DNA from: Cytophagaceae bacterium ABcell3
GTDB lineage: Bacteria; Bacteroidota; Bacteroidia; Cytophagales; Cytophagaceae
Direction: 5' to 3'
DNA: 64,000 nucleotides
Assembly (NCBI GenBank): GCA_030913385.1
Contig: CP133159.1
Location: forward strand, 2,812,584-2,876,583
Shown here: positions 25,740-34,920 of the stretch, piece by piece
How the letters are laid out: each line of letters begins with the position of its first letter
How positions within the stretch are numbered: position 1 is the stretch's first letter
Notes under the pieces: generated by a model
The model's input: the letters and a program-made list of their open reading frames with translations, nothing else
What the model was told of the DNA's origin: nothing
The model's database searches: none
Translations under genes and position numbers: made by a program

Positions 25740-27155
25740 CTACCAAAGGGTATGAAAGTACTGGTCTAAAGGTTTATCTTTTCGTCTGTAAGTATGTGCA
25801 CCAAAATAATCCCTTTGCGCTTGAGTTAAGTTAGCTGGTGAGTCTGCTGTAATGTATCCTAGAAAATAGTTTAATGCCGCGGACATTACCGGTAGGGGAT
25901 AGCCATTGGATAGTCCCTGTGCTACAGACGCTCTGGCAGATTTTTCCCACATTTTTACTTTTGGAACTAAGCCTGGAGCTAGCAACAGTTCATCACTTTC
26001 TTTGAAAATAGTTACTAAGTCTTCCATGAAGGAGGAACGGATAATACATCCATTGGTCCAAATCCTTGCAACTTCGCTTAAGTCTACCTGCCATTTGTTT
26101 TTCTTTGACACCTCATGGATTAAGCCAAACCCAACGGCATGGTTAATAACTCGGGTAAATTGATATGCTTCAAACAACAGTTGGGAGAATGCTTGCTTTT
26201 CAGAACTTAAAACTTTTTTTTGTCGGGTATATATGTTGGACGCTGCTACCCTTTGCGCTTTCATAGCAGACAAGTTTCTTGCCATTACCGCCTCTGCCAA
26301 TGGTCCGTAAGGTACGCCATTTTCCAGTGCAGTGTTTACAGACCAGCTACCGGTACCTTTTTGCTCTGCCTGGTCTAAGATAAGGTCTAGTAAGAACGTG
26401 TTCCCTTCTCTTTTTTGTAGGATCTTTACCGTTATTTCCAGCAAGTATCCTGAGGCGCCATTTTTGCACCATTGACCAAAAGTGTTGGCTATTTCTTCAG
26501 GCGTATGTTCAAGATAGTTGTTAAGTAAATAGTAAACCTCTGCTATAGCCTGCATTTCGCTGTACTCTATACTATTGTGGATCATTTTTACAAAATGTCC
26601 AGCTCCTTCAGGGCCTATCCAGGCAGTGCATGGCATACCGTTTTTGTCAGTCGCGGATAGCTTGTACAAGTATGGACTTATCAGCTCAAAGCCTTCCCTG
26701 GACCCACCTGGCATTATGGAGGGGCCTTTCCTGGCACCTTCTTCGCCACCAGAGATTCCTGCTCCGATAAAGTTAATTTTCTTCTCAGCAAGCATATGGA
26801 ACCTTCTTGAAGAGTCCTTGTAAAATGAATTTCCGCCGTCAATAACCAAATCACCTGGTGAAAGGTGGGGGATTAGTGCTTCTATCTGTTGATCCACGGC
26901 ACTTCCTGCCGGAATCATGAGCAATATTTTTCGTGGGCTTTCAAGGGAGCTTACAAAATTTGCAAGGTTGTCAAAGCCAGATAGTACTTTAAGCTCTGGG
27001 TTGTCCTCAAGCACCTTCTGGGCAATACCTTCTTCTTTACCTGCTACATGTCTATTATATATAGAAACAGCAATATTTTTGGTGGCTAAATTGAGGGCAA
27101 GGCTTTTACCCATAGTGCCCATTCCTATAATGCCAATTGCTGAAGTTTTTTTCAT
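25740..27155 (-). CDS. gnd: 6-phosphogluconate dehydrogenase (decarboxylating)
   Basis: A 471-aa cytosolic enzyme that oxidises 6-phosphogluconate to ribulose 5-phosphate, giving NAD(P)H and CO2. The Rossmann motif GMGTMG is at residues 11-16. The substrate-site block GAGISGGEEGARKGPSIMPGG and the catalytic KMIHNSIEYSEMQ (Lys and nearby Glu) are intact, as is the C-terminal AQRDYFGAHTYRR motif. The length fits the long (E. coli type) family. It overlaps gntK by 4 bp and is followed closely by gntP. The pentose-phosphate step is thereby tied to gluconate use. Confidence 0.95.
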   Translation of the reverse strand: MKKTSAIGIIGMGTMGKSLALNLATKNIAVSIYNRHVAGKEEGIAQKVLEDNPELKVLSGFDNLANFVSSLESPRKILLMIPAGSAVDQQIEALIPHLSPGDLVIDGGNSFYKDSSRRFHMLAEKKINFIGAGISGGEEGARKGPSIMPGGSREGFELISPYLYKLSATDKNGMPCTAWIGPEGAGHFVKMIHNSIEYSEMQAIAEVYYLLNNYLEHTPEEIANTFGQWCKNGASGYLLEITVKILQKREGNTFLLDLILDQAEQKGTGSWSVNTALENGVPYGPLAEAVMARNLSAMKAQRVAASNIYTRQKKVLSSEKQAFSQLLFEAYQFTRVINHAVGFGLIHEVSKKNKWQVDLSEVARIWTNGCIIRSSFMEDLVTIFKESDELLLAPGLVPKVKMWEKSARASVAQGLSNGYPLPVMSAALNYFLGYITADSPANLTQAQRDYFGAHTYRRKDKPLDQYFHTLW

Positions 27156-27631
27156 AAGTTTAATTCTTTAATCACTTTTTCAACCAAGTCTTCTGGCGAA
27201 AGTTTTATGTCCAGGTGTATACCATATGCAGGTTTTTCCAAAGTGTCATATTGTGATTGAATGAGACTGGCAGGCATAAAATGTCCCTTGCGGTCTTTAC
27301 ATCTTAAGTGTATTGTTTCAGGGTCTCCCTCTAAATATACCCACTGCGCTACTACGTTTTTTTGTAACAACTGACGATACTTTTCCTTTAGGGCAGAACA
27401 AGCTAGTATGGCGCCTTTGTTTTTCTCCCATTGTTCCGTAAGGGCAGCCAGTTGCTCTAGCCATGGTTGCCGGTCTTCATCCGTCAAAGGTATCCCATTC
27501 TTCATTTTTGCTATATTCTGTTCAGGATGGTAGTCGTCTGCATCATAAAAAGGCAAGTGAAGCCGACGGGCCAATAACCTGCCGATGGTACTTTTGCCAC
27601 ACCCAGATATACCCATTACTATGATTATCAT
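27152..27631 (-). CDS. gntK: Gluconokinase, GntK type
   Basis: A 159-aa cytosolic kinase that phosphorylates gluconate with ATP. The P-loop GISGCGKS is at residues 7-14, followed by the substrate-binding block YDADDYHPEQNIAKMKNGIPLTDEDRQPWL, and ACSALKEKYRQLL and RKGHFMPASLIQSQYDTLE further on. The length is typical. It is the first gene of the gntK-gnd-gntP operon and its stop overlaps the gnd start by 4 bp. No regulator gene is adjacent, so control lies elsewhere. Confidence 0.95.
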   Translation of the reverse strand: MIIIVMGISGCGKSTIGRLLARRLHLPFYDADDYHPEQNIAKMKNGIPLTDEDRQPWLEQLAALTEQWEKNKGAILACSALKEKYRQLLQKNVVAQWVYLEGDPETIHLRCKDRKGHFMPASLIQSQYDTLEKPAYGIHLDIKLSPEDLVEKVIKELNL

Positions 27632-27757
27632 AAGCGAATTTATGCAAAATATAGATATGAGGATAATTTGATTAAATAATTCAGTATAGGGGGAACTTGT
27701 TTTAATGCTTTTCGTAGAATTTGAATAAAAAATAATTATAATTTTTCTTTCTTAATT

Positions 27758-27765
27758 TATATTTG
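27758..27765 (+). promoter_or_regulatory. -7 element upstream of the CHU_C protein gene
   Basis: TATATTTG matches TAnnTTTG and lies about 40 bp before the ATG at 27807. No TTG is found at the usual distance upstream. Confidence 0.45.
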
Positions 27766-27806
27766 TAGAACTTTAGGCTTTAAAATATTTATATTTAGGC
27801 TTCTGT

Positions 27807-29501
27807 ATGGTCAAAAACTTACTTCTTTTGTTGTTATGTCCATGTCTTTTGTTGGCAGAAGGAACAAAAGAACTTCGTCCTAATGAATCGCATCATGGAA
27901 ACCTTGTGTTGTACAACCAAGGCGGGTTTACCGAGTTTGGTATGTATGATGCCCCAGTGGAAAATCGTATTAAAATCAGGATAGGGTCTTTAGATGAGAA
28001 AATCTACATTGGCCTTAATAACAAACAGGGGCTTCATATACCACTAGACGATGGCCCTTTTGTTCCCAATGTTCCTTTCCGGATAAGGACTCCATCTGAT
28101 GTTACTATTTATGAAAGTGTCATACCTGCACCAGGCGAGGAAGGGCATGTGGCTACTTATGAACAGGCGGTGGCTGGTCCTGTCGAACTAGGAAATCCAG
28201 ACGGTTTCGATGCCATTATGCTTGATAACTTGCCGGAAACCGGCGATTATTATATAGAATTCAACCCTGACCCTATGCTGGTAAACGGGGAGTGGATGAT
28301 ACGTTTAAATATTCACCTTTTTGATATTACTGTGGCTGATGCAAACAACAATCCTATCCCTGGTAGGCTGCACAGTCAGGCTTGGCAAATAACCACTGAA
28401 CGTTTTGATAATGGCTTTTGGGGCAAAATGTACCCTTATGATGGGGGGAGTGCTGTATATGAAGTAGACTTTAATGGCATGGAGCCTTTTGTTTTTGTGG
28501 TAGTACTTAACTCTGTAGGGACAGATTATACTGGCGACTTTTTGGAGGACAGGAAAAGTAAAATTGGAAACTATATGCTTCCTGAGTTTGAGGTGTTTCT
28601 TAATCCTCCTGACGAGTCTTTATACCCTGTCAATCCGGTTTTTGCAGAAATGAGTGCAGAGGTTAAGCGAGTGGAGTGTACTACTACGGAATATTGTATG
28701 GAATTTACCACCAGCACGGGAGGGTACATATCCGGGTTTATTGACTTTAATAATAATGGTGTGTATGATGCCGGTATTGGTGAGGTATATTTTGGAGAGC
28801 ATTATCCTGATGGTGGACAAAATTGCATTGAGTGGGATGGAAATGATAGTTTTGGAAACCCAGTGGATGATGGTCAATACCGGGTAATTGCTTCTTTTGG
28901 ATTTGGAATTACCCATAAGCCATTATATGATGTAGAGCACAACCGGAACGGGTATAAAGTTAACATTATTAGGCCTGAAAATAGTGAACCTCCTTTGCTT
29001 TTTTGGGATGATGAATATATTGTAGATGGGAATACTTTAGGAGATCCATTGGTCAACTTAAGTGGATGCCTCTCTGTTGAAACGGGCTGTCACCGCTGGG
29101 AATACAGAGGTGCTATAGATGATGAAAGTGCGTACTATAGACAGGAAACCATTAATACGTGGTGGTACAGTGACTTGGTGTTGGACACTGTATTGTTTAA
29201 TGTAGAGGACTGTTATGATTGCGGTATTGAGTTTCCCAATGCTTTTTCCCCTAATGGCGACGGTATTAATGACGATATAGGAATACTAGGGTATGCCCCG
29301 AAGGTTGAACTGAAGATATTTAACCGGTGGGGCGAAGTTATTTTTAGGACTTTCGAAATAGAAAAAAGGTGGGACGGCATCTATCGGGGTGTTGAAGCGC
29401 CTGTGGGAGTTTATCCCTTTATATTGGACTGGGAGTGCCCTGATGAGAACGGAAATATGGTAAAACATCAGCGGGTAGGCGATGTAACTTTGGTACGATG
29501 A
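27807..29501 (+). CDS. Secreted protein with CHU_C (type B) type IX sorting domain
   Basis: A 564-aa exported protein. A signal peptide (residues 1-17, ending LLLAEG) is followed by ~450 residues of beta-rich sequence with no domain I can name, including YISGFIDFNNNGVYDAGIGEVYFGE. The last ~90 residues are the gliding-motility C-terminal domain: EFPNAFSPNGDGIND, LKIFNRWGEVIF, then RWDGIYRGVEAPVGVYPFILDW. This is the type B signal recognised by the type IX machine. The gene overlaps the PorP/SprF gene by 4 bp, the arrangement known for SprB/SprF pairs. It is probably a surface or released protein; its ligand is unknown. Confidence 0.85.
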   Translation: MVKNLLLLLLCPCLLLAEGTKELRPNESHHGNLVLYNQGGFTEFGMYDAPVENRIKIRIGSLDEKIYIGLNNKQGLHIPLDDGPFVPNVPFRIRTPSDVTIYESVIPAPGEEGHVATYEQAVAGPVELGNPDGFDAIMLDNLPETGDYYIEFNPDPMLVNGEWMIRLNIHLFDITVADANNNPIPGRLHSQAWQITTERFDNGFWGKMYPYDGGSAVYEVDFNGMEPFVFVVVLNSVGTDYTGDFLEDRKSKIGNYMLPEFEVFLNPPDESLYPVNPVFAEMSAEVKRVECTTTEYCMEFTTSTGGYISGFIDFNNNGVYDAGIGEVYFGEHYPDGGQNCIEWDGNDSFGNPVDDGQYRVIASFGFGITHKPLYDVEHNRNGYKVNIIRPENSEPPLLFWDDEYIVDGNTLGDPLVNLSGCLSVETGCHRWEYRGAIDDESAYYRQETINTWWYSDLVLDTVLFNVEDCYDCGIEFPNAFSPNGDGINDDIGILGYAPKVELKIFNRWGEVIFRTFEIEKRWDGIYRGVEAPVGVYPFILDWECPDENGNMVKHQRVGDVTLVR

Positions 29502-30562
29502 GTAGAAAAGCATTATATATCGTCCTGTTGTTTATTCAACAAACTGCCTTTGCTCAAGATCCACAGTTTTCGCAATATTATGCAGCTCCCTTGTTGTTAA
29601 ACCCTGCCATGGCTGGTTCAGGAGATTGTATTCGTGCTGGCTTCAATGCACGTACACAGTGGGTAGGTTTGCCTGGTGGCGCTTTTAATACCGGCTCTAT
29701 GTTTGTGGACATGAATATGCCTGATATAAGAAGTGGGTTTGGTTTAATGGCGCTGTATGATCAAATAGGTACACCGCGAATGTCTTCAAGTGAAATTAGC
29801 CTTTTTTATAGTTTTCTGGCTCCTGTAAACCGAAACTTGAATTTTCGATTCGGCTTACAAGGGACATTTGCTTCGAGGGGCTTAGATTATAGCAGACTTA
29901 TTTTTGAAGACCAATTTAGGGGTACGACTATCGTGGACCCAACCACCAATGACCCTGCCAGGGACCATACGAATGTAAACTATGGCGACGTATCTGCTGG
30001 ATTGTTAATTTATGGAGAAGACACTTATTGGTTAGGTTTTTCTGCACATCACCTAACCAGGCCCGAGCAGGCGTTTTTTTTGCCGGAAAGCAGGTTGCCC
30101 ATAAAATATTCCGTGCATGGCGGCTATAATTTTATACATAAGAATGGATCATACCAAAAAGATAATTGGGTATATATAATACCCACCTTTATGTACAAGA
30201 GACAAGCCGAATTTGATCAATTTGATCTAGGGGTTTATGTCATAAAATCTTACTTGATGGCGGGTGTGTGGTACAGGGGGATTCCTTTTAAGGTCGATGA
30301 GAATATCCCTAACAATGATGCCATCTCTATGCAGGTAGGTGTTCAATACGAAGATTTTTCAATAATTTATAGCTACGATTATACCATTTCCCGTTTACAT
30401 ATAAGAAATACCTGGGGTAGTCACGAAATAAGCTTGTTATACAAGTTTTGTATGGATTGGCCACGCAATAAGGGGAAGAAGCCTCCCAAGCATGTGCGAA
30501 AACCATCATGTCCAGATTTTAAAAGAAGTAAAAAACATAAATGGAACTCTAAAGGTTTCTAG
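29498..30562 (+). CDS. PorP/SprF-family outer-membrane protein paired with CHU_C cargo
   Basis: A 354-aa outer-membrane protein. After a signal peptide (residues 1-19, ending TAFAQ) comes the signature DPQFSQYYAAPLLLNPAMAGSG, then barrel-like strands and a basic C-terminal tail (residues about 325-354, rich in Lys, Arg and Pro). SprF-type proteins are needed for secretion of the type B cargo encoded beside them. Here the start overlaps the cargo stop by 4 bp, so the two are translated together. The paralogue at 12.8 kb shares the opening motif but has no cargo gene. Confidence 0.88.
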   Translation: MSRKALYIVLLFIQQTAFAQDPQFSQYYAAPLLLNPAMAGSGDCIRAGFNARTQWVGLPGGAFNTGSMFVDMNMPDIRSGFGLMALYDQIGTPRMSSSEISLFYSFLAPVNRNLNFRFGLQGTFASRGLDYSRLIFEDQFRGTTIVDPTTNDPARDHTNVNYGDVSAGLLIYGEDTYWLGFSAHHLTRPEQAFFLPESRLPIKYSVHGGYNFIHKNGSYQKDNWVYIIPTFMYKRQAEFDQFDLGVYVIKSYLMAGVWYRGIPFKVDENIPNNDAISMQVGVQYEDFSIIYSYDYTISRLHIRNTWGSHEISLLYKFCMDWPRNKGKKPPKHVRKPSCPDFKRSKKHKWNSKGF

Positions 30563-30629
30563 TGTTTGACTTTTAACTTTAAATTAGTTATATTATTTTT
30601 ATAAAATATTACACGAAAGGAACAACAAT

Positions 30630-31409
30630 ATGAAAAAAATTATACTCTCATCAATGCTTTTGTTTTTTCTTCTTGCAGGTTGCAAGAAAGATAGAGACGA
30701 CGTGAGGCCTTCCTCTAGCCAAAGTAGCGCATCAGGAACGTCTGCTGAATTTGATCATCATGGCGACCCTTCTTGCCCTGCTTCTGTATTTGACCTTTAT
30801 GCCGGGCAGCATATCCTTATAGGAGATGTTACGGTTTCAAATGATCAGGAAAATATATATGTTTCTTTTAATACTAAAGATGGCTGGGCTGTAAAGCATA
30901 CGCACCTTTATGTTGGGCCTCGTGGTGATATGCCTGTTAATAGTTCTGGTAACCCTAGGATTGGTCACTTCCCAAATAGTACCCCTCATGATCCTGCTGT
31001 TGCAAATTATACATACACGATTCCAAGAAGTTCATTGCCTGCTGATGAATGTATTGTTATAGCAGCTCATGCAGAAGCTGTATTGTTAGGTGACAATGGT
31101 GAAGTAAAACAAGCGGAAACTGCTTGGAGTGCTGGAAGTCCAATTTCAGACGGAGGTAGCTGGGCGACGTATTCTGATTATTGTATATGTGAAAGTTCTA
31201 ATGATGATTCCGGATCTAATGATGGTACTGGAACTGGTGGCTCTGGAACAGGTTCTGGATCTGGTAGTGGGGGAGGATCTGGAAGTTCTGATGGGTCTGG
31301 ATCTGGCGACGGTGGATCAGATGATGATGGTGACGGTGATGGTGGATCAGGCGACAGTGGATCAGGAGATGACGGTGATGGAGGAATAACTATTCCAATT
31401 AATCACTAA
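30630..31409 (+). CDS. Lipoprotein with Gly/Ser/Asp-rich tail
   Basis: A 259-aa lipoprotein. The signal peptide ends in a lipobox LLAGC (Cys at about 18), followed by KKDRDD. The middle (about 45-190) is a folded beta-rich domain (HHGDPSCPASVFDLYAGQHILIGD, VKHTHLYVGPRGDMP, WATYSDYCICES), which looks like the exported domain found in many Bacteroidota proteins of unknown role. The C-terminal ~65 residues are a repetitive Gly/Ser/Asp tail. The tail may be a flexible spacer or bind calcium. It lies 67 bp after the PorP/SprF gene with an AT-rich gap and may be part of the same unit. Confidence 0.7.
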   Translation: MKKIILSSMLLFFLLAGCKKDRDDVRPSSSQSSASGTSAEFDHHGDPSCPASVFDLYAGQHILIGDVTVSNDQENIYVSFNTKDGWAVKHTHLYVGPRGDMPVNSSGNPRIGHFPNSTPHDPAVANYTYTIPRSSLPADECIVIAAHAEAVLLGDNGEVKQAETAWSAGSPISDGGSWATYSDYCICESSNDDSGSNDGTGTGGSGTGSGSGSGGGSGSSDGSGSGDGGSDDDGDGDGGSGDSGSGDDGDGGITIPINH

Positions 31410-31431
31410 TGCATAATTAAGTTGTGTAAAT

Positions 31432-31468
31432 AAATGCCCTAGGTTCTTTAGGAATCTAGGGCATTTTC
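31432..31468. terminator. Bidirectional terminator
   Basis: Stem aaatgccctag (31432-31442) / ctagggcattt (31456-31466) with a 13-nt loop and T residues after it. It separates the lipoprotein gene from the convergent AAA ATPase gene. Confidence 0.75.
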
Positions 31469-31536
31469 TATTTATTCAAGCACATGATAAAAGTATAGTA
31501 AGGGGGGCTAAGAGAACTTGGGAGCTTTCTGTTCTC

Positions 31537-32673
31537 TTAGTTTTGTTGTTCCAACCACCTGGATAAAAAACAGTCATATACTCTGTAATATTGACCTTGT
31601 CCATCCATATCTTTGTATATCATTTCTTTATTTAAAAGCGCTTCTAATGCCCTTTGTACATTAGTGGCTGTGCCTACCTTGAATATCTTTAAAAAATCAC
31701 TTGAAGTCGGATGGTATACTTTATCTGTTTTTGCTATTGCTTTTAACAAGTTCCATTGAATGTTGGTCAAAAGGCTGCGGTATTGGTAGAATATATACTC
31801 TTGCTCTTTGAGTATTTCACTGCATTTTAGCTTGGTTGTTTCCAAATTAATTTTGCTTTCTCCACATGCAAACAAACGGTTACAGATAACTTGGGTATAA
31901 TATGTATGTAGTTTGGAAAAGTCCAATATGAAATTGATTGAATCGTCGTCTATTTTTCTTTTATTTTGCTTGAACTTTTCCAGTATGTAAGCAAAGTATT
32001 CTTGATGGGGAATAGGTTCAAGATAAACAGCTTGTGTGCTAGAGAAAAAAGGCCTTTTACTGTCATTGAACATTTCAGACAGAAGGTGTTTGTTGCTGCC
32101 GCTAAAGATAAAGTGGACATTTTTTAAGGGTTGGATCAATGTTCTAAGAAAAGCTTCAATATTGCGCTCTGGATAAGTTGCAATTTGCTGAAATTCATCA
32201 AAAGCAATAAGAACCTCTATTTTTTGCTGTTCTAAAAAACTTAATATACCTGTTAAAGATTGTTCATAGTCTCCTGACCGGGAAAACTCTAAGTTTATTT
32301 CCGGTAGGCCTGTGAGAGGGTCAAAACTTATAATAGGGCGAAAACTTTTTATTAATTTCATCAATTTCTTCCCTATAGGATTTGACTCAGGAAAAGCTTG
32401 AACTACTGCTGCTGCTACTGTATTGGTAAATTCTTTAAAGTTTTGAGTAGAGTAAATATCTATGTAAACAGGTTTTACTTTTGAATTTTTGTTTAAGAGG
32501 TGAAAACAATGGTGTATCAATCCTGTCTTTCCCATTCGCCTTATTGACAACAGGGTAGAATTCACTCCATTGAGCAAGTTTGAAGTTAACCTTTCTGTCT
32601 CTTGCTTTCGGTCACAGAAGAAGTTTGGGCCATGGTAGCCGGTTAGAAAAAATGGATTTTTATTTACACTCAT
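31537..32673 (-). CDS. AAA-type ATPase with C-terminal winged helix
   Basis: A 378-aa cytosolic ATPase of the archaeal-type (STAND-like) group. The P-loop is SIRRMGKTG (about residues 43-51), in which the first glycine of the usual motif is Ser. Walker B is VLIAFDEFQQI, and the sensor strand is FIFSGSNKHLL. A helical lid and a winged-helix-like C-terminus (about 300-378: LLKAIAKTDKVYHPTSSDFLKIFKVGTATNVQRALEALLNKEMI) follow. Members are thought to act in signalling or as switches, but their targets are mostly unknown. It is a lone minus-strand gene. Confidence 0.8.
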   Translation of the reverse strand: MSVNKNPFFLTGYHGPNFFCDRKQETERLTSNLLNGVNSTLLSIRRMGKTGLIHHCFHLLNKNSKVKPVYIDIYSTQNFKEFTNTVAAAVVQAFPESNPIGKKLMKLIKSFRPIISFDPLTGLPEINLEFSRSGDYEQSLTGILSFLEQQKIEVLIAFDEFQQIATYPERNIEAFLRTLIQPLKNVHFIFSGSNKHLLSEMFNDSKRPFFSSTQAVYLEPIPHQEYFAYILEKFKQNKRKIDDDSINFILDFSKLHTYYTQVICNRLFACGESKINLETTKLKCSEILKEQEYIFYQYRSLLTNIQWNLLKAIAKTDKVYHPTSSDFLKIFKVGTATNVQRALEALLNKEMIYKDMDGQGQYYRVYDCFLSRWLEQQN

Positions 32674-32960
32674 AAAGTTTTACTATTATACATTATGTAT
32701 AATACAAATTGTTTAAATTTTTGTTCTTTCCACAAAGTAGATGCCTTTATAAAAGTTCAAGTTTCTGATATGGTAAAATTTGCTGCTAGTATACTAAGAA
32801 TAAACCAATTGGTATTATTGTCAGAAAAAAATATTTCAATGAAAAAAAATATGATGATAGCAACGGTCAGGAATAACTATTTGATTGAGAAATATCATAA
32901 TTTCTTCTAACAATTTGAAGGTTATTTGCATATATATAATATAATAAATTTTTAAAAGTT

Positions 32961-34235
32961 ATGCCTAAGAATATTACAGCGGAGGAAGCCGTAAAAGTAA
33001 TTAAATCTGGAGACCGGGTATTTGTTCATAGTGTTGCTGCAGCACCACAAATCTTGACAGAGGCCATGACAGCACGGGCGCATGAGTTGGAAAAAGTGGA
33101 GGTTGTGCATTTACATACAGAAGGGAATGCACCTTATGTTCAACATGAAAATGCCGATACTTTTAGGCTTCATTCATTATTTGTGGGGGAAAATGTTCGT
33201 AAAGCTACCCAAGAGGGTCGTGCAGACTATATTCCTGTCTTTCTTTCTGAGACACCTGGCCTTTTTAGGAAAAACGTACTTCCTTTAGATGTTGCACTTG
33301 TACAAATATCCCCGCCTGACAGATTTGGTTACTGTTCATTGGGTACTTCTGTTGATGCCAGTAAGGCAGCAGTAGAAATGGCAAAAGTTGTTATAGCCCA
33401 AGTAAACCCTAAAATGCCACGTACCTATGGCGATGCATTGATGCATGTTAGGAACTTTGATATTTTAGTTGATCATGAGTGCCCGCTTCACGAGGTGCCT
33501 CCTGCACCGCCTACCGATATAGAAAAACAGATTGGTTATCATGTAGCTTCACTCATTGAGGATGGTGCTACCTTGCAAATGGGAATTGGTGCTATTCCTA
33601 ATGCTGTCCTTAGCCATTTGGATAACCATAAAAACTTGGGTATTCATACAGAAATGTTTTCTGATGGATTAATTCCTCTTGTGGAGAAAGGTGTGGTTAC
33701 TGGTTCTGAAAAAACGGTTTACCCAAATAGAATTGTCAGCACTTTTGTCATGGGTACCAACAAAACCTATGACTTTATTAATGAAAACCCTCAGGTGTTA
33801 ATGATGGAAGTGAACTTTGTTAATGACGTGTCCATCATTAGGAAAAACCATAAAATGACAGCTATCAATAGCGCCATTGAAATAGATATTACTGGCCAGG
33901 TGTGTTCTGACTCTATAGGTACCAAACATTATTCAGGGGTTGGGGGGCAAATAGACTTTATTCGTGGTGCATCGTATGTTGACGGAGGTAAACCTATTAT
34001 TGCTATGCCATCTGTTACCTCTAAGGGCGTAAGTAAAATTGTACCTTATCTGAAACAAGGGGCAGGTGTAGTTACTACACGGGCTAATGTACACTATATA
34101 GTTACGGAATACGGAGTTGTAGATTTATATGGAAAGTCGTTAAGACAACGTGCCGAGTTACTTATCAGTATTGCACACCCTGACCATAGAGAAGCCTTGG
34201 AGAAAGCTGTTTTTGAACGTTTTGGAAAACTTTAA
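32961..34235 (+). CDS. Acetyl-CoA hydrolase/4-hydroxybutyrate CoA-transferase family protein
   Basis: A 424-aa cytosolic CoA transferase. It shows the family blocks SPPDRFGYCSLGTSVDASKAA, IEDGATLQMGIGAIPNAVL, GIHTEMFSDGLIPLVEKGVVTG with the catalytic Glu near residue 230, and QIDFIRGASYVDGGKPIIAMPS near the C-terminus. It moves CoA between a donor such as acetyl-CoA and a short-chain acid such as acetate or 4-hydroxybutyrate. The specific acid is not readable. It is a single-gene unit with an AT-rich upstream region and no visible terminator. Confidence 0.9.
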   Translation: MPKNITAEEAVKVIKSGDRVFVHSVAAAPQILTEAMTARAHELEKVEVVHLHTEGNAPYVQHENADTFRLHSLFVGENVRKATQEGRADYIPVFLSETPGLFRKNVLPLDVALVQISPPDRFGYCSLGTSVDASKAAVEMAKVVIAQVNPKMPRTYGDALMHVRNFDILVDHECPLHEVPPAPPTDIEKQIGYHVASLIEDGATLQMGIGAIPNAVLSHLDNHKNLGIHTEMFSDGLIPLVEKGVVTGSEKTVYPNRIVSTFVMGTNKTYDFINENPQVLMMEVNFVNDVSIIRKNHKMTAINSAIEIDITGQVCSDSIGTKHYSGVGGQIDFIRGASYVDGGKPIIAMPSVTSKGVSKIVPYLKQGAGVVTTRANVHYIVTEYGVVDLYGKSLRQRAELLISIAHPDHREALEKAVFERFGKL

Positions 34236-34365
34236 TAATGTTAATTGGTTCTTGATACTGCAAGTTTTGTATATTTAGCACTTTCTAATTAGTGTAAAAG
34301 TTTCTCTACTACTTTTTTAGTATAGAACTTTATACCGCAAGCTTTTTTATCCAGTATAATTCAAG

Positions 34366-34743
34366 ATGGAAAGTGAATATGCAAAATATGAAATAGAGGA
34401 TGGACTTTTGTTCTGTTTTTATAAGCCTGGTTTTGTAATTGATTTGGCTGTTGCAAAAAGTGTGGTTGCTGATAGACATAGGTTTTCTAAGGGAAAGTGT
34501 TATGCTGTTGTCATTGATTGCAGGAACCTAAAGGTGATCACCAAAGAAGCAAGGGAGTATTTGTCCACTTATGACGGCGTTAGAGGAATTAAGTCGAGTG
34601 CATTTATAGTAAAGGGTAACATTCAAAAGTTACTAATTAACTTCTTTGTCCGTGTCCATAAACCAGCCCTTCCTTTGAAGGTTTTCACAGGCATGGATGA
34701 AGCTGTTTCCTGGATAAGGAGAGGGGCAATGGTAATGCATTAG
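34366..34743 (+). CDS. Hypothetical STAS/SEC14-like small protein
   Basis: A 125-aa cytosolic protein. The pattern of a GLLFCFYKPGFVIDLAVAK start, a YAVVIDCRNLKVIT strand-helix, an AFIVKGNIQKLLINFFVRVH helix and a final VFTGMDEAVSWIRR is like that of STAS/SEC14-like single-domain proteins (SpoIIAA-like, DUF7793 type) common in Bacteroidota. Such domains often bind partners in signalling, but no partner gene is adjacent. It lies 130 bp after the CoA transferase. Assignment is by fold pattern only. Confidence 0.65.
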   Translation: MESEYAKYEIEDGLLFCFYKPGFVIDLAVAKSVVADRHRFSKGKCYAVVIDCRNLKVITKEAREYLSTYDGVRGIKSSAFIVKGNIQKLLINFFVRVHKPALPLKVFTGMDEAVSWIRRGAMVMH

Positions 34744-34805
34744 ACTTCCGTAAGTGGCAACCATACCAAAATGAGTAGATCGTGATTGATTCTTAAAATA
34801 CAAAA

Positions 34806-34875
34806 AGCACCAAGCTATTTAGAATTACTGCCTGAATATATATTCGGGCAGTAATGTTTTACAACCGTTGGTGCT
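34806..34875. repeat. Nested inverted repeat between convergent genes
   Basis: Outer arms agcaccaa (34806-34813) and ttggtgct (34868-34875) enclose an inner 14-bp hairpin with arms 34824-34837 and 34842-34855 (attactgcctgaat / attcgggcagtaat, one G-T pair). It may be a two-way terminator or a small mobile remnant. Confidence 0.6.
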
Positions 34876-34920
34876 GGTAGGGCGTAAAAGAGCAACTCCA
34901 ATACTTCTTTTGGCCAAGCC

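Noticed and set aside
31200-31390. Repetitive ggatctggt-like DNA, considered as a tandem repeat or CRISPR
   Set aside because: It encodes the Gly/Ser/Asp tail of the lipoprotein; units are irregular and there are no spacers.
32695-32910. 71-aa frame before the CoA transferase
   Set aside because: Low-complexity AT-rich region, no motif, no spacing to a promoter. It could be real but I cannot support it.
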